Assembly: GCF_022747945.1 (NCBI RefSeq)
Contig: NZ_JALDST010000001.1
Coordinates: 2,728,001 to 2,792,000, forward strand
Direction of reading: 5' to 3'
Origin: Micromonospora sp. R77
GTDB lineage: Bacteria; Actinomycetota; Actinomycetes; Mycobacteriales; Micromonosporaceae
DNA: 64,000 bases
Under the pieces are notes generated by a model. That model was not told the origin of the DNA and did not search any database. It saw only the letters and a program-made list of their open reading frames with translations. The translations under genes and the position numbers were made by a program. Positions 1 to 9,633 of the stretch are shown here, one piece after another (within the stretch, counting starts at the first letter, position 1; the number at the start of each line of letters is the position of its first letter).

Positions 1-198
1 TCCAAGGGCGCCTTCAACTCCGGCCAGGACCGGCACGACAATCTGCGCGGCGGCACCATCGATCCCGAACTGGTGGTGGCGGTGATCCGCGCGGCGGGCG
101 CGCCGGTCGTCGTGGAGACCCCCGGCGGGGTCGACGGCCAGGCGGCGGACATCGCCTTCCTGCGCGACCAGCTCGGGGCGGGGAGCCGGGCGGCATGA
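1..198 (+). CDS. nfo: Deoxyribonuclease IV (endonuclease IV), C-terminal part
   Basis: Only the last 65 codons are in the window; the gene begins to the left. Endonuclease IV cuts DNA 5' of abasic sites in base-excision repair and uses three metal ions in a TIM barrel. The visible part begins SKGAFNSGQDRHDNLRGG, which matches the family's metal-binding DRH segment, and continues with VVVETPG, which carries the late glutamate metal ligand. The stop TGA overlaps the ATG of the next gene (ATGA, 195-198), so the two are probably co-transcribed. The assignment rests on these two motifs in a short fragment. Confidence 0.85.
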   Translation, partial: SKGAFNSGQDRHDNLRGGTIDPELVVAVIRAAGAPVVVETPGGVDGQAADIAFLRDQLGAGSRAA

Positions 199-2375
199 CC
201 ACCGGGCAGTCCGACGCGACGGGCGGTCGCGCCGAACCGGCCGGCACGGACGCCCCGGCACCGGCGGGCGCGACCGGTCCCGGCGCGGAGAAGGCCAGAG
301 CGGCGACCGGCGAGATCGTCACCGGCACCGACGGTGACGAAGGCGGCAGCGCCGACAGCAGCCGGAAGCCCGACGACGCCGAGGACGCCGACGCCCCTGC
401 CAGACCCGATACCCCTGGCAAGCGCGACGCCACCGCCGAGGCGGACCAGGGCCACGGGGCCGACGCCACCGCGAAGGCAGACGCGGACCACGGGGCCGAC
501 GCCACCGCGAAGCCGGACGGCAGCGGGAAGGCGGTGACCGACGCGAAGGGTGAGGGCCCGGTCGGCGACGGCAAGGGCACGACCGGGCGCAGCGGCCGGC
601 AGAAGGCCGACCTGTGGGACTCCTTCGGACCTGCTCCGGAACCGGTGCCCACGCGGCTCGGCCGGGTCGGCCGCGCGGTCGGCCGGTTCCTGGTGCACGA
701 GTGGACGCTGGCCGCCGTCGCCGCCCTGGCCCTGGCCGTCCTGCTCACCTGGCCGACCCTGCGCTACCCGCTCTACACGCTGCCGCAGGACTACTGGGAC
801 CCGAGCCTCCAGGCCTGGCAGATGGCCTGGTCGGGGCACATCCTGCTGACCGACCCGGCGCACCTGTGGGACTCGAACACGTTCTTCCCGGAGCCGTGGA
901 GCTTCGCCTTCTCCGACACCCTGCTCGGCTACGCCCCGGCCGGCATGATCGGCACCGGGCCCGAGGCGGCCGTGCTCCGCTACAACATCATGTTCGTGCT
1001 GGCCCACGCCCTCGCCACGTTCGGGGCGTACGCGCTGGCGCGGCAGTTGGGCGCGGGCCGGATCGGGGCCGCGGTGGCGGGAGCGAGCTACACGTACGCG
1101 CCGTGGCTGCTCGCCCAGGCCGGACACCTGCACATCGTCTCCAACGGCGGAATCCCGTTGGCGCTGGCCATGCTGGCCCGCGGCCACGGCTGGTCGCTGC
1201 GCCACGGCTACCGCCCCCAGCGTCGGCACGCCGGTTGGGCGTACGCGGGATGGCTGGTGGCGGCGTGGCAGCTCAGCCTCGGGTTCGGCATCGGGCTGCC
1301 GTTCGCGTACCTGCTGGGCGGCATCGTGCTGGTCTCGGTGGTGATCTGGACGGGCCGGCGGCTGACCGGGGTCCGGCGTCCGTTCGGCGTACGGCTGCTG
1401 GTGGCCGACCTGGTGGGCGGCCTGCTCTTCGCCGCGGTGGGCGGCCTGCTCGCCGTGCCGTACTTCAAGGTCAGCGAGCTGCACCCCAACGCGGTACGGA
1501 CGATCGGCGACATCGCCATCTTCTCGCCGCCGGCGACCGGGTTCTTCACCGCGCCCGCCGAGTCCCGGATCTGGGGCGGGTTGCACGAGGGGGCGCGGGC
1601 CGCGCTGCCCTGGCACCCGGAGATGACCCTGCTGCCCGGCTTCGTGCTCTACGCGCTGGCCGCCGGTGGGCTCTTCTTCTCGGTCTGGCGGCTGCGGCAC
1701 CGGCTGTTGCTGCTGGCGGGGGTGCTGGTGACGATGGTCCTCGCCATGGGCACCCGGTTCCTCGACGGCACCTACACCTACGTCCCGCTCTTCGAGCACC
1801 TGCCCGGCTGGAACGGGCTGCGTACGCCCGGCCGGATGATGCTCTGGACCACCCTGCTGCTCGGCCTGCTCGCCGCGGGTGCGGTCACCGCCTTCTGCGC
1901 CCGGGTACGCGAGCTGGCCGCCGAGCGGGTGCCGCCCTGGCCGGGCCCGTGGCTGCGACTGGCCACCCTGCTGCCGCTGCTGCTGGTGCTCGGGGAAGGG
2001 CTGAACACGACCCCGCACCCGGTGGTGCCGGTGCAGCCGGCGGCGCTGCGCAGCGTGGACGGTCCGATGCTGGTGCTGCCGAGCAGCCAGAACCTGGACC
2101 AGCCGGTGATGCTCTGGTCGACGTCCCGCTTCCAGGACATGGTCAACGGCGGCAGCGGCTTCACCCCGGATGCCCAGGCGAAGGTCCGCGAGCTCACCCT
2201 CGGCTTCCCCGACCGGCCCAGCGTCGACTACCTGCGCGGCCTCGGGGTCCGCAACGTGGTGGTCCTGCGCGGTCAGCTGGCCGGCACACCCTGGGAGCGG
2301 ATCGTGGACAAACCGGTCGACGGGCTCGGCATCACCCGCGAGGAAGTTGCGGACGCGGTCGTCTACCGCCTCTGA
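195..2375 (+). CDS. GT-C type polytopic membrane protein, putative glycosyltransferase
   Basis: A 726-residue membrane protein. Residues 1-150 are hydrophilic and low in complexity, rich in Asp, Ala, Gly and Lys, with an imperfect repeat of the type GADATAKADADH. After that come about ten or more hydrophobic segments starting with LAAVAALALAVLLTWPTLRY. The first extracytoplasmic loop carries the acidic segment DYWDPSLQAWQMAW, and acidic residues in this loop are typical of GT-C enzymes that use polyprenyl-phosphate sugars. No precise substrate can be read from the sequence. It overlaps nfo by 4 nt and ends 27 bp before the convergent glycosyltransferase 87 gene, so two GT-C-like proteins face each other here. 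The long disordered N-terminus is typical of actinobacterial versions. Confidence 0.7.
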   Translation: MTTGQSDATGGRAEPAGTDAPAPAGATGPGAEKARAATGEIVTGTDGDEGGSADSSRKPDDAEDADAPARPDTPGKRDATAEADQGHGADATAKADADHGADATAKPDGSGKAVTDAKGEGPVGDGKGTTGRSGRQKADLWDSFGPAPEPVPTRLGRVGRAVGRFLVHEWTLAAVAALALAVLLTWPTLRYPLYTLPQDYWDPSLQAWQMAWSGHILLTDPAHLWDSNTFFPEPWSFAFSDTLLGYAPAGMIGTGPEAAVLRYNIMFVLAHALATFGAYALARQLGAGRIGAAVAGASYTYAPWLLAQAGHLHIVSNGGIPLALAMLARGHGWSLRHGYRPQRRHAGWAYAGWLVAAWQLSLGFGIGLPFAYLLGGIVLVSVVIWTGRRLTGVRRPFGVRLLVADLVGGLLFAAVGGLLAVPYFKVSELHPNAVRTIGDIAIFSPPATGFFTAPAESRIWGGLHEGARAALPWHPEMTLLPGFVLYALAAGGLFFSVWRLRHRLLLLAGVLVTMVLAMGTRFLDGTYTYVPLFEHLPGWNGLRTPGRMMLWTTLLLGLLAAGAVTAFCARVRELAAERVPPWPGPWLRLATLLPLLLVLGEGLNTTPHPVVPVQPAALRSVDGPMLVLPSSQNLDQPVMLWSTSRFQDMVNGGSGFTPDAQAKVRELTLGFPDRPSVDYLRGLGVRNVVVLRGQLAGTPWERIVDKPVDGLGITREEVADAVVYRL

Positions 2376-2402
2376 CCCGGCCCGACGGGTGGTCCGGGCA
2401 GG

Positions 2403-3932
2403 TCAGGCCGGGGCGGGTTCGGCCGGCAGGTTCGTCGCCTGCCGGCCGCGGCGGCGGACGTACCAGGGCGCGTCGGGGGCACCGTCCAGGACGCCGCCGT
2501 CCGGGTCGTCGGCGTAGGTGGCGCGGACGGCGTCCTGCTCGGGGTGCAGGATGTCCCGGATCACCAGGCCGCAGAGCACCGCGACGGTGACCAGCCGGAG
2601 GGTGGCGGCCAGCACGAAGACGCCCTCGGGAAAGACCGGACGGCTGGTCGCCGCGCCGAGCAGTTCGCCGTAGAAGGCGGCGAAGTAGCAGACCTCGGCG
2701 AGCTGCCAGGCCAGGAAGGCGCCCCAGCGCGGTCGGGCCAGCACCGCGAGCGGCAGCAGCCAGAGCACGAACTGCTGCGACCACACCTTGCTGAAGATGA
2801 GGAAGGCGGCGACGACCAGGAAGGCGAGCTGGCCGAGCCGGGGGCGGCGCGGCGCCAGCAGCGCCAGCGCGGCCACGCCGAGGCAGGCCAGCCCGAAGAG
2901 GGCGTACGACACCCAGTTGAGGGTGGGGATGTTCGCGTTCAGCCACTCGAAGGGCCCGAGGTCGCCGGGGGCGGACGGGCTCACCTTGCCGTCGAGGTAA
3001 CGCCCGATGTACCAGAGGGTGCCCCAGTCGATCGGCCGCGTGGTGTTCAGCTCGAAGAAGCGGTTCCAGTTGTCCCGGTAGGGGATCGCGACGGGCAGGT
3101 TCACCAGGACCACCGTCACTGCGGCCGAAGCGACGGCGAGCAGGGCGGTCCGGATCCGGCCGGCCCGGACCGCGAGCACCAGGATCGGCCCGAGGAGGAA
3201 CAGCGGCCACATCTTCGCCGCGCCGCCGAGCCCGATCAGGGCCCCGGCCAGGACGGCCGGTCCGGCGCTGAGCCGATCGGGTCTGGTCCGCGACCAGGCG
3301 TACAGGCCGAACGCGGCGAGACCGATGGCGAGCAGGTCCCAGTTGACGGTGGCGGTGAGCGCCAGCGCGGGGGCGAGGGCGAAGAGGGCCGCGTCCCACG
3401 GTCGTCGGCGGCGCAGGGCGAGGATCACCCCGACGGTGGCGACGGCGAGCGCGCCGAGCACCAGCGCGTTGAGGTTGTAGAACCACTGACCCTGGTTGAT
3501 GCCCGGGTCCTTTGCGCCGAGGGCGTGCACCGGCAGCCCGAGCGCGCCCATGAAGTAGCCGGTCAGCACGGGGTATTCGACGGGGTGGTCGACGTAGGGC
3601 ACCTTGCCCTCGTTGAGGCCCTCGGCATAGTAGAGCGCCAGCACGTCGGTGTAGCAGAGGCGGGTGTACTGCACGTTGTTCTGCCAGGCGCCGTCCTGGC
3701 AGGGCGACTTCTGCACCCAGTGCAGGGCGAGCGTCAGGCAGACCAGCGCCAGCACGATCCGGGCGGCCGTCCAGAACCGGCCCTCGCGGCCGGCGGGCCG
3801 GTCCAGGGCGACCGCGTGGTCGCCCAGCGGTCCACCGATCACCTCGGAGACGCCCCGGACGAAGCCGTCCGAGCGGGACGGGTGGTCGGTCGTCCCGGTG
3901 TCGTCGATGCCTGCCGTCGACTGGGTGCTCAT
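2403..3932 (-). CDS. Glycosyltransferase 87 (DUF2029) family membrane protein
   Basis: A 509-residue polytopic membrane protein. The family comprises polyprenol-phosphate-mannose-dependent mannosyltransferases acting on lipoglycans or cell-wall glycans at the outer face of the membrane. After a short hydrophilic leader comes FWTAARIVLALVCLTLALHW (first membrane segment), then a loop with VPYVDHPVEYPVLTGYFMG; the DHPVEYP segment is characteristic of the DUF2029 family. Several further hydrophobic helices follow. The reading frame stays open 77 codons further upstream (to 4163), but that part is Arg-rich and overlaps the PBP terminator, so I place the start at the ATG at 3932. The acceptor glycan is unknown. 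Confidence 0.8.
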   Translation of the reverse strand: MSTQSTAGIDDTGTTDHPSRSDGFVRGVSEVIGGPLGDHAVALDRPAGREGRFWTAARIVLALVCLTLALHWVQKSPCQDGAWQNNVQYTRLCYTDVLALYYAEGLNEGKVPYVDHPVEYPVLTGYFMGALGLPVHALGAKDPGINQGQWFYNLNALVLGALAVATVGVILALRRRRPWDAALFALAPALALTATVNWDLLAIGLAAFGLYAWSRTRPDRLSAGPAVLAGALIGLGGAAKMWPLFLLGPILVLAVRAGRIRTALLAVASAAVTVVLVNLPVAIPYRDNWNRFFELNTTRPIDWGTLWYIGRYLDGKVSPSAPGDLGPFEWLNANIPTLNWVSYALFGLACLGVAALALLAPRRPRLGQLAFLVVAAFLIFSKVWSQQFVLWLLPLAVLARPRWGAFLAWQLAEVCYFAAFYGELLGAATSRPVFPEGVFVLAATLRLVTVAVLCGLVIRDILHPEQDAVRATYADDPDGGVLDGAPDAPWYVRRRGRQATNLPAEPAPA

Positions 3933-4003
3933 GGAGACGCATCCTGCCGTACATCGGGGGTCGCCGTCCCGCCCCGCGGGCAAAGATTCCGGTACGCGGA
4001 AAC

Positions 4004-4042
4004 GCCGACGGCGGCCGGACGTGGTGTCCGGCCGCCGTCGGC
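4004..4042 (-). terminator. Strong hairpin terminator after the PBP gene
   Basis: A perfect 17-bp inverted repeat (4004-4020 and 4026-4042) with a 5-nt loop lies 18 bp past the PBP stop codon on the minus strand. Its GC content and position fit a transcription terminator that separates the PBP gene from the glycosyltransferase downstream. There is no clear U-run. Confidence 0.75.
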
Positions 4043-4059
4043 GGCGCTGGCTCAGACGG

Positions 4060-6911
4060 TCAGTACGTCTGGCGTGGCGGTGTGCTCGGCAGGATCCCGC
4101 CACCGCCGCCGCCGGGCCGGCCGCCGCCACCGTTCGGGCCGCCCGGTCCGTTGTTCCCGCCACCGTTGGTCGGCGGGCAGAAGATGCCGAGCGGGTCGGC
4201 GCAGTTCGGCTGCTGCGGCTGCTGCGGCTGCGTCGGGTCCGGCGCCGGGGGCGGCGGCGGGGTGCCGTTACCGACGTCGTCCTTGCCGACGTGCGCGGGG
4301 GGCGGGAAGTCCATCTTCTCCTCGCCCTTGAGCGCGTCGTTCATGAAGCGCTGGAAGATGGCGCCGGGCATCCGCGCGCCGCTGATCATCCGCTTGTCCT
4401 TGTCCCTGATCGCCTTCCGGGCGCCCTTGTTGCCGACCCAGACGGCGGTGGCGAGCTGCGGGGTGTAGCCGATCATCCAGGCGTCGCCGTTGTCGTCGCT
4501 GCCGTCGCCGAGTTCCCAGGTGCCGGTCTTCTCGGCGGCCTTCCGGCCGTTGGCCAGCTCGCGGTTGATGCCCTGCGGGTACTGCTCCAGCACCGAGGTG
4601 ACGTCGGCGACGATGTCCTTGTCGATGCGCTGCTTCGAGGCCAGCTTCTCGCCGCCGACCGTGTCCCACTTACCGGTGGTGGTGTTCTGCTTCTGCACCC
4701 GCTTCACGAAGTGCGCCTTGTTGTAGACGCCCTGGTTGGCGAAGGTGGCGACGCCGTTGGCGTGGTCCAGCACGGTGACCGGGTACTGACCGTAGCCGAC
4801 CACGTTGAAGAAGGGGTCGGGCGCCAGGTCCTTCGGGTCCGCCTTGGTCAGGTCGTACGCCTTGGCGGGGTTGGTGTCGGTGCGCCACATCGTCGTGATA
4901 CCGGCCTGCTTGGCCATGTCGACGACCTTGTCCGGGCCGATCTTCTCGGTGACGTAGTAGAACGGCACGTTGTAGGAGCGCAGGGTGGAGAACTCGAGGG
5001 TGCAGGAGTCGCCGCAGGAGACCTTGTCGGAGCCGGCGTTGCTGACCTTGAACTTGGTGTCCTTCGGGGTGAACGCCGACGCCTTCCACAGCGACTTGAC
5101 GGAGATGCCCGCCTTGAGCGCCGCGGCGAGGGTATAGATCTTGAAGCTCGAGCCCGGCGAGTGGCCGCCGGTGACCTGGCCGTTCTCGTAGTTCTTGCCG
5201 GCGTAGTCGGTGCCGGTGCCGTTGTCACCGCCGTAGTAGGCGCGCACCCCGCCGGTCTTCGGGTCGATCGCCACCACGGCCGCCATCAGGTTCTTGGGCT
5301 GTCCGTACAGCTCCGAGTCCTTGTTGGTCGGCTGGGCCGCCTCGACCGCCGCCTTCTGCATCTCGGGGTCGATGGTGGTGGTGATCCGGTAGCCACCCTT
5401 CTGCAGGGCCTGCGAGCAGAGCGGCTTGGCCGTGGTGACCTCGGCGTCGTTGTCGGTGCAGAGCTTCATGTCCCGCATCTCCTGCGAGACATAGTTGATC
5501 ACGTTGCCGTACGGCGTGTTGACCCCGAAGTCCGCAGAGTTGCCCTTCAGGTTGGGCTTCTTGAGCGTCTTCGTCGGGTATTCCGTCGGGTGCGCCGGCT
5601 TACCGGAAGCGTCCAGCCAACCCTTGGTGATCATGCCGCTGACCACGTAGTTCCACCGGTCCAGGGCGGCCTCCGGGTTGATCGCCGGGTCGTAGCCCTT
5701 GTGCGTGGCGCTCGGCTCCGGCTGCTTGATCAGCGCCGCGAGCACCGCCGCCTCGGCGACGTTCAGGTCGGTCACCGACTTGCCGAAGTACGTCTTGGCC
5801 GCCGCCTGGATGCCGTATGCGCCCCGCCCGAAGTAGATGACGTTCAGGTAGTGCTGCATGATCTCCGGCTTGCTGTACTTGTCGTTCAGCTTGGAGGCGA
5901 GGATCGCCTCCTTCACCTTGCGACCGTACGTGTCCTGCTGAAGATTCGCGTAGGCGTTGCGGGCGTACTGCTGGGTGATCGTCGAGGCACCCTGCTTGTC
6001 GCCGCCGGTGAGGTTGTTCCACGCGGCGCGGGCGATGCCCTTGTAGTCCACACCGGAGTGCTCGTAGAAGTTCCGGTCCTCGGCTGCGGCGACCGCGTCC
6101 TGCACGAACTGCGGGATCTGCTGGATGGTGACGAACTCGCGGTTCTCCGCGCCGACCTTGGCGATGGCGGTCTTGCTGTCCTTGGCGTAGATGGTGGTGG
6201 CCAGCGGCGGGGTGACGTCCTCCGGAAGGATCACCTTGGTCGAGTAGTAGGTGAACCCGACCACGCCGATGCCGGCGAGCATGATGAAGACCGCGAAGCC
6301 GGCGATCAGCATGTTGATCCGTCTGCGCTTCCTGGCCCGCGCCGCCGCGTTCGGGTCGTCACCGCGACCACCACGACGGGGACCGTTCGGCCCGCCGGGA
6401 CCACCCGGACCACCGCCGGCCATGCCGGGGACACCCGCCCGGGCCACCGCGGCCCGACCGCCCACGGCTGCCGAGCCGACGCTCGCCCGGCCGGCCGTAC
6501 CCACGCTGGCCGCGCCGACGGAGGCGCGCGCGGCCGGGGCACCCGGAGCCGGGGAGACCGGCACCGACGCGCGGCCCGGAGCCGGCGAGACCGGTACGGA
6601 GGCGCGGCCCGCGCCGGCCCGACCGGTGGCGCCGCCGGGTGCCGGGGAGACCGGGACGGAGGCCCGGCCCGCGCCGGCCCGACCCACCGGGGCCGCGCCG
6701 GAGGCACCGCCACTGCGGGGCACCGGGGCCGCGCCGCCGACCGAGGCGCGTCCGCTGGACGCGGAACCCCGGGGGTCACGGAGGCCCGGGCCGAGGCCCC
6801 GCCGCCCTGCCCCGATGTCCAGCCGTCCCCGGCCGGGCTACCGCCGGGGTCGCCGTTCGGGCCCGGGACCTGGGCCCGCCCACGCGAAGAACTGGGATCG
6901 CCGTAGTTCAT
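4060..6911 (-). CDS. Bifunctional class A penicillin-binding protein, apparent frameshift near N-terminus
   Basis: Peptidoglycan glycosyltransferase/transpeptidase anchored in the membrane. The main open frame (GTG at 6723, 887 aa) has a Pro/Ala-rich N-terminus with three RASVPVSP repeats, a membrane helix at about 136-158 (INMLIAGFAVFIMLAGIG), and the GT51 domain with AEDRNFYEH (Glu 215) and QGASTITQQ. The transpeptidase domain carries SSFK (Ser 525), SYN (583-585) and KTG (732-734). The tail is Pro/Gly/Asn-rich. The best start is the ATG at 6911 (MNYGDPSSSRGRAQVPG), but it lies in another frame. Adding one base at the C4G5 run at 6767-6775 joins it to the main frame and gives a protein of about 950 residues. 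Either a sequence error there or use of the GTG at 6723 would explain this. All catalytic motifs are intact. Confidence 0.9.
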
Positions 6912-7108
6912 TCCTCACACCCTGCCGGTCGCGGTGGGGCGCGGGCGCGCCACCACCGGGTTGCCGTGAGCCGGAACACGCGACGCTACACCCCGGACCA
7001 GCCGGGGCGCAGGCGTCAATTCCTGATTATTCGGACCAATCAGACCTACGAGCTGTCGAGTGTCCCGTCCCTCGTCCACCGGACCAGGATCGGCCGACAC
7101 CGCTCGAA

Positions 7109-7573
7109 TCACCGTTGCGCCTCTCGCCTTCGACGAGGGGCCGACCCGGACGTGGTGGCCGAGCCACCCATCGCGTCCTGACCCGACCCGTCCTCCGTGC
7201 CACCGGCCAGCCCGTCCCGCCCGAGCAGGAACTGCTCGACGAGATGGTTCCAGTCACACCCGGGGCACACCTCCACCACGAAGACCTGGAACTCACGCAC
7301 CGTCATCGCCAGGACGGGCAACTCGGCCCGGGTACGCGCCTGGCCGGCGGACTGCTTGAGTTCGTCACCGTAAATGTAGTGGACGTGGATGAGGTTCTCG
7401 CTCCGGCAGATCGGACAGCGCTCATCGGTCGGCTCGCCGTGGAACCGGGCGGCGTTCTTCAGGTACGGCGACGCGTCGCAGACGTCGTACGTGCCGACCC
7501 GGCCGGCGAGGAGTTCACGCAGCACCGCTCGCTTCCGGAGCGAGTAGTCGACAACCTGGCGCTGCGTACGCAT
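7109..7573 (-). CDS. DUF5318 zinc-ribbon protein
   Basis: A small 154-residue soluble protein that I recognise as the actinobacterial DUF5318 family, function unknown. It begins MRTQRQVVDYSLRKRAVL. In the middle it has two paired cysteines, CPIC (RCPICRSENLIHVHY) and CPGC (VCPGCDWNHLVEQFLLG), which together look like a zinc ribbon. The tail is Gly/Ser-rich and ends in a basic RRRR stretch. It lies about 200 bp upstream of the PBP gene on the same strand, so the two may be co-transcribed. It is divergent from the PadR gene, and the shared 190-bp intergenic stretch contains the PadR palindrome. Confidence 0.8.
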   Translation of the reverse strand: MRTQRQVVDYSLRKRAVLRELLAGRVGTYDVCDASPYLKNAARFHGEPTDERCPICRSENLIHVHYIYGDELKQSAGQARTRAELPVLAMTVREFQVFVVEVCPGCDWNHLVEQFLLGRDGLAGGTEDGSGQDAMGGSATTSGSAPRRRREAQR

Positions 7574-7651
7574 GCGGCAAAGGGTACGCGGTCCGACGGG
7601 GCGAGGCGACCACCGTAACCATCAGTGACGACGACATCCCGCGTCCAGGGT

Positions 7652-7680
7652 TTGCCCTGATCATGGGTCTCCGCTAACGT
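7652..7680 (+). promoter_or_regulatory. Predicted sigma-70-type promoter of padR-ino1
   Basis: TTGCCC (7652-7657) and TAACGT (7675-7680) are separated by exactly 17 nt. The predicted start site falls inside the palindrome that follows directly, which fits repression by a bound regulator. Prediction by eye only. Confidence 0.5.
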
Positions 7681-7705
7681 GCGATGTATCGGTCCGATAC
7701 ATCGC
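7681..7705. promoter_or_regulatory. Perfect 12-1-12 palindrome, likely PadR operator
   Basis: GCGATGTATCGG, one central T, then the exact reverse complement, giving 25 bp of dyad symmetry. It sits immediately downstream of a predicted -10 and about 65 bp before the padR start. The ATGTATCGG-type arms resemble the ATGTAT/ATACAT dyads bound by PadR proteins. The likely role is autoregulation of padR and co-regulation of ino1. Confidence 0.7.
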
Positions 7706-7768
7706 GGTGGTTACCGGGCCCGGTGCCGGGGTAAACAGCTCCGCGCCGGGGGTTGAGAAGGGGTGGCC

Positions 7769-8404
7769 ATGCTCGAGCTCGCCATCCTGGGCCTGCTGCA
7801 GGAGGCCCCGATGCACGGCTATGAGCTGCGCAAGGAGTTGACCGCCAAGCTCGGTGCCATCCGGGCGGCGATCAGCTACGGCTCGCTCTACCCGACCCTG
7901 CGGCGGCTGCAGGCGGCGGGCTGGATCACCGAGGCCGCCGAGACACCCGCGACCGCCGAGGAGGTGCCCGCCCTGACCAGCCGACGCGGTCGGGTGGTCT
8001 ACACCATTACCGCGGAGGGCAAGGAACGCTTCGCCCAGCTGATAGCGCAGGCTGGGCCCGAGACGTACGACGACACGGGCTTCGGCGTGCACTTCGCGTT
8101 CTTCGCCCGGACCGACCAGGCCACCCGGCTCCGGATCCTGGAAGGTCGTCGCCGCAAGATCGAGGAGCGTCGCGAAGGACTTCGTGACGTGCTCGGCAGG
8201 GCAGCCGAGCGGCTCGACGCGTACACCCTGGAACTGCAGCGCCACGGCCTCGACGCCTGTGAGCGTGAGGTCCGCTGGCTGGAGGAGCTCATCGCCAACG
8301 AGCGCTCCGGCCGAGCCCCGACCGTCCCGCCCGGGACAGCCGGCGGCCGACGAGAAGACAACAGCCCGCCCCCGCCTGGCGCGTCCAGGACAGAGCGGCC
8401 GTGA
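7769..8404 (+). CDS. PadR-family transcriptional regulator
   Basis: A 211-residue regulator. The N-terminal winged helix-turn-helix domain (about residues 1-90) reads [20 protein letters not shown] and later [16 protein letters not shown], the hallmark of PadR. The C-terminal half is helical and charged ([19 protein letters not shown]) and fits the family's dimerisation domain. A GTG six bases upstream is possible, but the purine-rich GAGAAGG at 7755-7761 has proper spacing only to the ATG at 7769. A near-perfect palindrome lies 65 bp upstream. The gene is followed after 23 bp by inositol-1-phosphate synthase, a pairing I know from many actinomycetes, so control of inositol synthesis is likely. 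The ligand is unknown. Confidence 0.85.
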   Translation: MLELAILGLLQEAPMHGYELRKELTAKLGAIRAAISYGSLYPTLRRLQAAGWITEAAETPATAEEVPALTSRRGRVVYTITAEGKERFAQLIAQAGPETYDDTGFGVHFAFFARTDQATRLRILEGRRRKIEERREGLRDVLGRAAERLDAYTLELQRHGLDACEREVRWLEELIANERSGRAPTVPPGTAGGRREDNSPPPPGASRTERP

Positions 8405-8427
8405 TGAAGAAGAAGGAGGCAGACGCT

Positions 8428-9507
8428 ATGGGCTCCGTCCGCGTCGCCATCGTCGGTGTGGGTAACTGCGCCTCGTCCCTCGTGCAGGGCGTGGAGTACT
8501 ACCGGAACGCCGACCCGAACGACCGCGTCCCGGGTCTCATGCACGTCACCTTCGGCGACTACCACGTATCGGACGTGGAGTTTGTCGCGGCGTTCGACGT
8601 GGACGCCAAGAAGGTGGGCATGGACCTCGCGGAGGCGATCGTCGCCAGCGAGAACAACACCATCAAGCTCTGCGACGTGCCGCCGACCGGCGTCAGCGTG
8701 CAGCGCGGTCCGACCTTCGACGGTCTGGGCCAGTACTACCGCGAGATCGTCGAGGAGTCGGACGCCGAGCCGGTCGACGTGGCCCAGGCGCTGCGCGATG
8801 CGCAGGTCGACGTGGTCGTCTCCTACCTGCCGGTCGGTTCCGAGCAGGCCGACAAGTTCTACGCCCAGGCCGCGATCGACGCCGGTTGCGCGTTCGTGAA
8901 CGCCCTGCCGGTCTTCATCGCCTCCGACCCCGAGTGGGCGAAGAAGTTCGAGGACGCTGGCCTGCCGATCGTCGGTGACGACATCAAGAGCCAGGTCGGC
9001 GCGACCATCGTGCACCGGGCGCTGGCGAAGCTCTTCGAGGACCGCGGTGTCGAGCTGCTGCGCACGTACCAGCTCAACTTCGGCGGCAACATGGACTTCA
9101 TGAACATGCTGGAGCGCAACCGCCTGGTCTCGAAGAAGATCTCGAAGACCCAGTCGGTGACGTCCCAGATCCCGCACGAGATGAGCAAGAGCGACGTGCA
9201 CATCGGCCCGTCGGACCACGTGCCGTGGCTCGACGACCGCAAGTGGGCGTACATCCGGCTGGAGGGTCGCTCCTTCGGTGACACCCCGCTGAACGCCGAG
9301 CTCAAGCTCGAGGTGTGGGACTCGCCGAACTCGGCCGGTGTCATCATCGACGCCGTCCGGGCCGCGAAGATCGCGCTGGACCGCAAGATCGGTGGCCCGA
9401 TCCTCTCGGCCTCCTCGTACTTCATGAAGTCCCCGCCGAAGCAGTACGCCGACCACGACGCGCACGCCGCCGTCGAAGCCTTCATCAAGGGCGAGGTCGA
9501 GCGCTGA
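8428..9507 (+). CDS. ino1: Inositol-3-phosphate synthase
   Basis: A 359-residue enzyme that turns glucose 6-phosphate into 1D-myo-inositol 3-phosphate with bound NAD. This is the first step towards phosphatidylinositol, mycothiol and inositol lipoglycans. The N-terminus [20 protein letters not shown] is the Rossmann NAD-binding motif. Further family segments are [17 protein letters not shown] and [14 protein letters not shown]. The start at 8428 is fixed by AAGGAGG at 8413-8419; an upstream GTG at 8401 would put this ribosome binding site inside the gene. It is preceded by padR and followed by a strong terminator. Repression by the PadR protein is inferred from the operator upstream. Confidence 0.95.
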   Translation: MGSVRVAIVGVGNCASSLVQGVEYYRNADPNDRVPGLMHVTFGDYHVSDVEFVAAFDVDAKKVGMDLAEAIVASENNTIKLCDVPPTGVSVQRGPTFDGLGQYYREIVEESDAEPVDVAQALRDAQVDVVVSYLPVGSEQADKFYAQAAIDAGCAFVNALPVFIASDPEWAKKFEDAGLPIVGDDIKSQVGATIVHRALAKLFEDRGVELLRTYQLNFGGNMDFMNMLERNRLVSKKISKTQSVTSQIPHEMSKSDVHIGPSDHVPWLDDRKWAYIRLEGRSFGDTPLNAELKLEVWDSPNSAGVIIDAVRAAKIALDRKIGGPILSASSYFMKSPPKQYADHDAHAAVEAFIKGEVER

Positions 9508-9525
9508 CGCGCTGAACCACGCAGC

Positions 9526-9561
9526 ACCGAGGGCCGGGTCCGCAAGGACCCGGCCCTCGGT
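9526..9561 (+). terminator. Terminator after ino1
   Basis: A perfect 16-bp GC-rich inverted repeat with a GCAA tetraloop, 19 bp after the ino1 stop. It lies between ino1 and the convergent ogt gene and may stop transcription from both sides. Confidence 0.85.
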
Positions 9562-9633
9562 CGTTCAGGCCGCCATCTCCGGGTACGGCGACAGCCGCCA
9601 ACTCGCTCGGACCGGGGCGGACGACGTGTGCGA

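Noticed and set aside
3664..6906. Very long plus-strand reading frame opposite the PBP gene
   Set aside because: It is the antisense shadow of a GC-rich gene; the translation is Arg/Val/Leu/Gly-rich without motifs, and the minus strand carries all PBP signatures.
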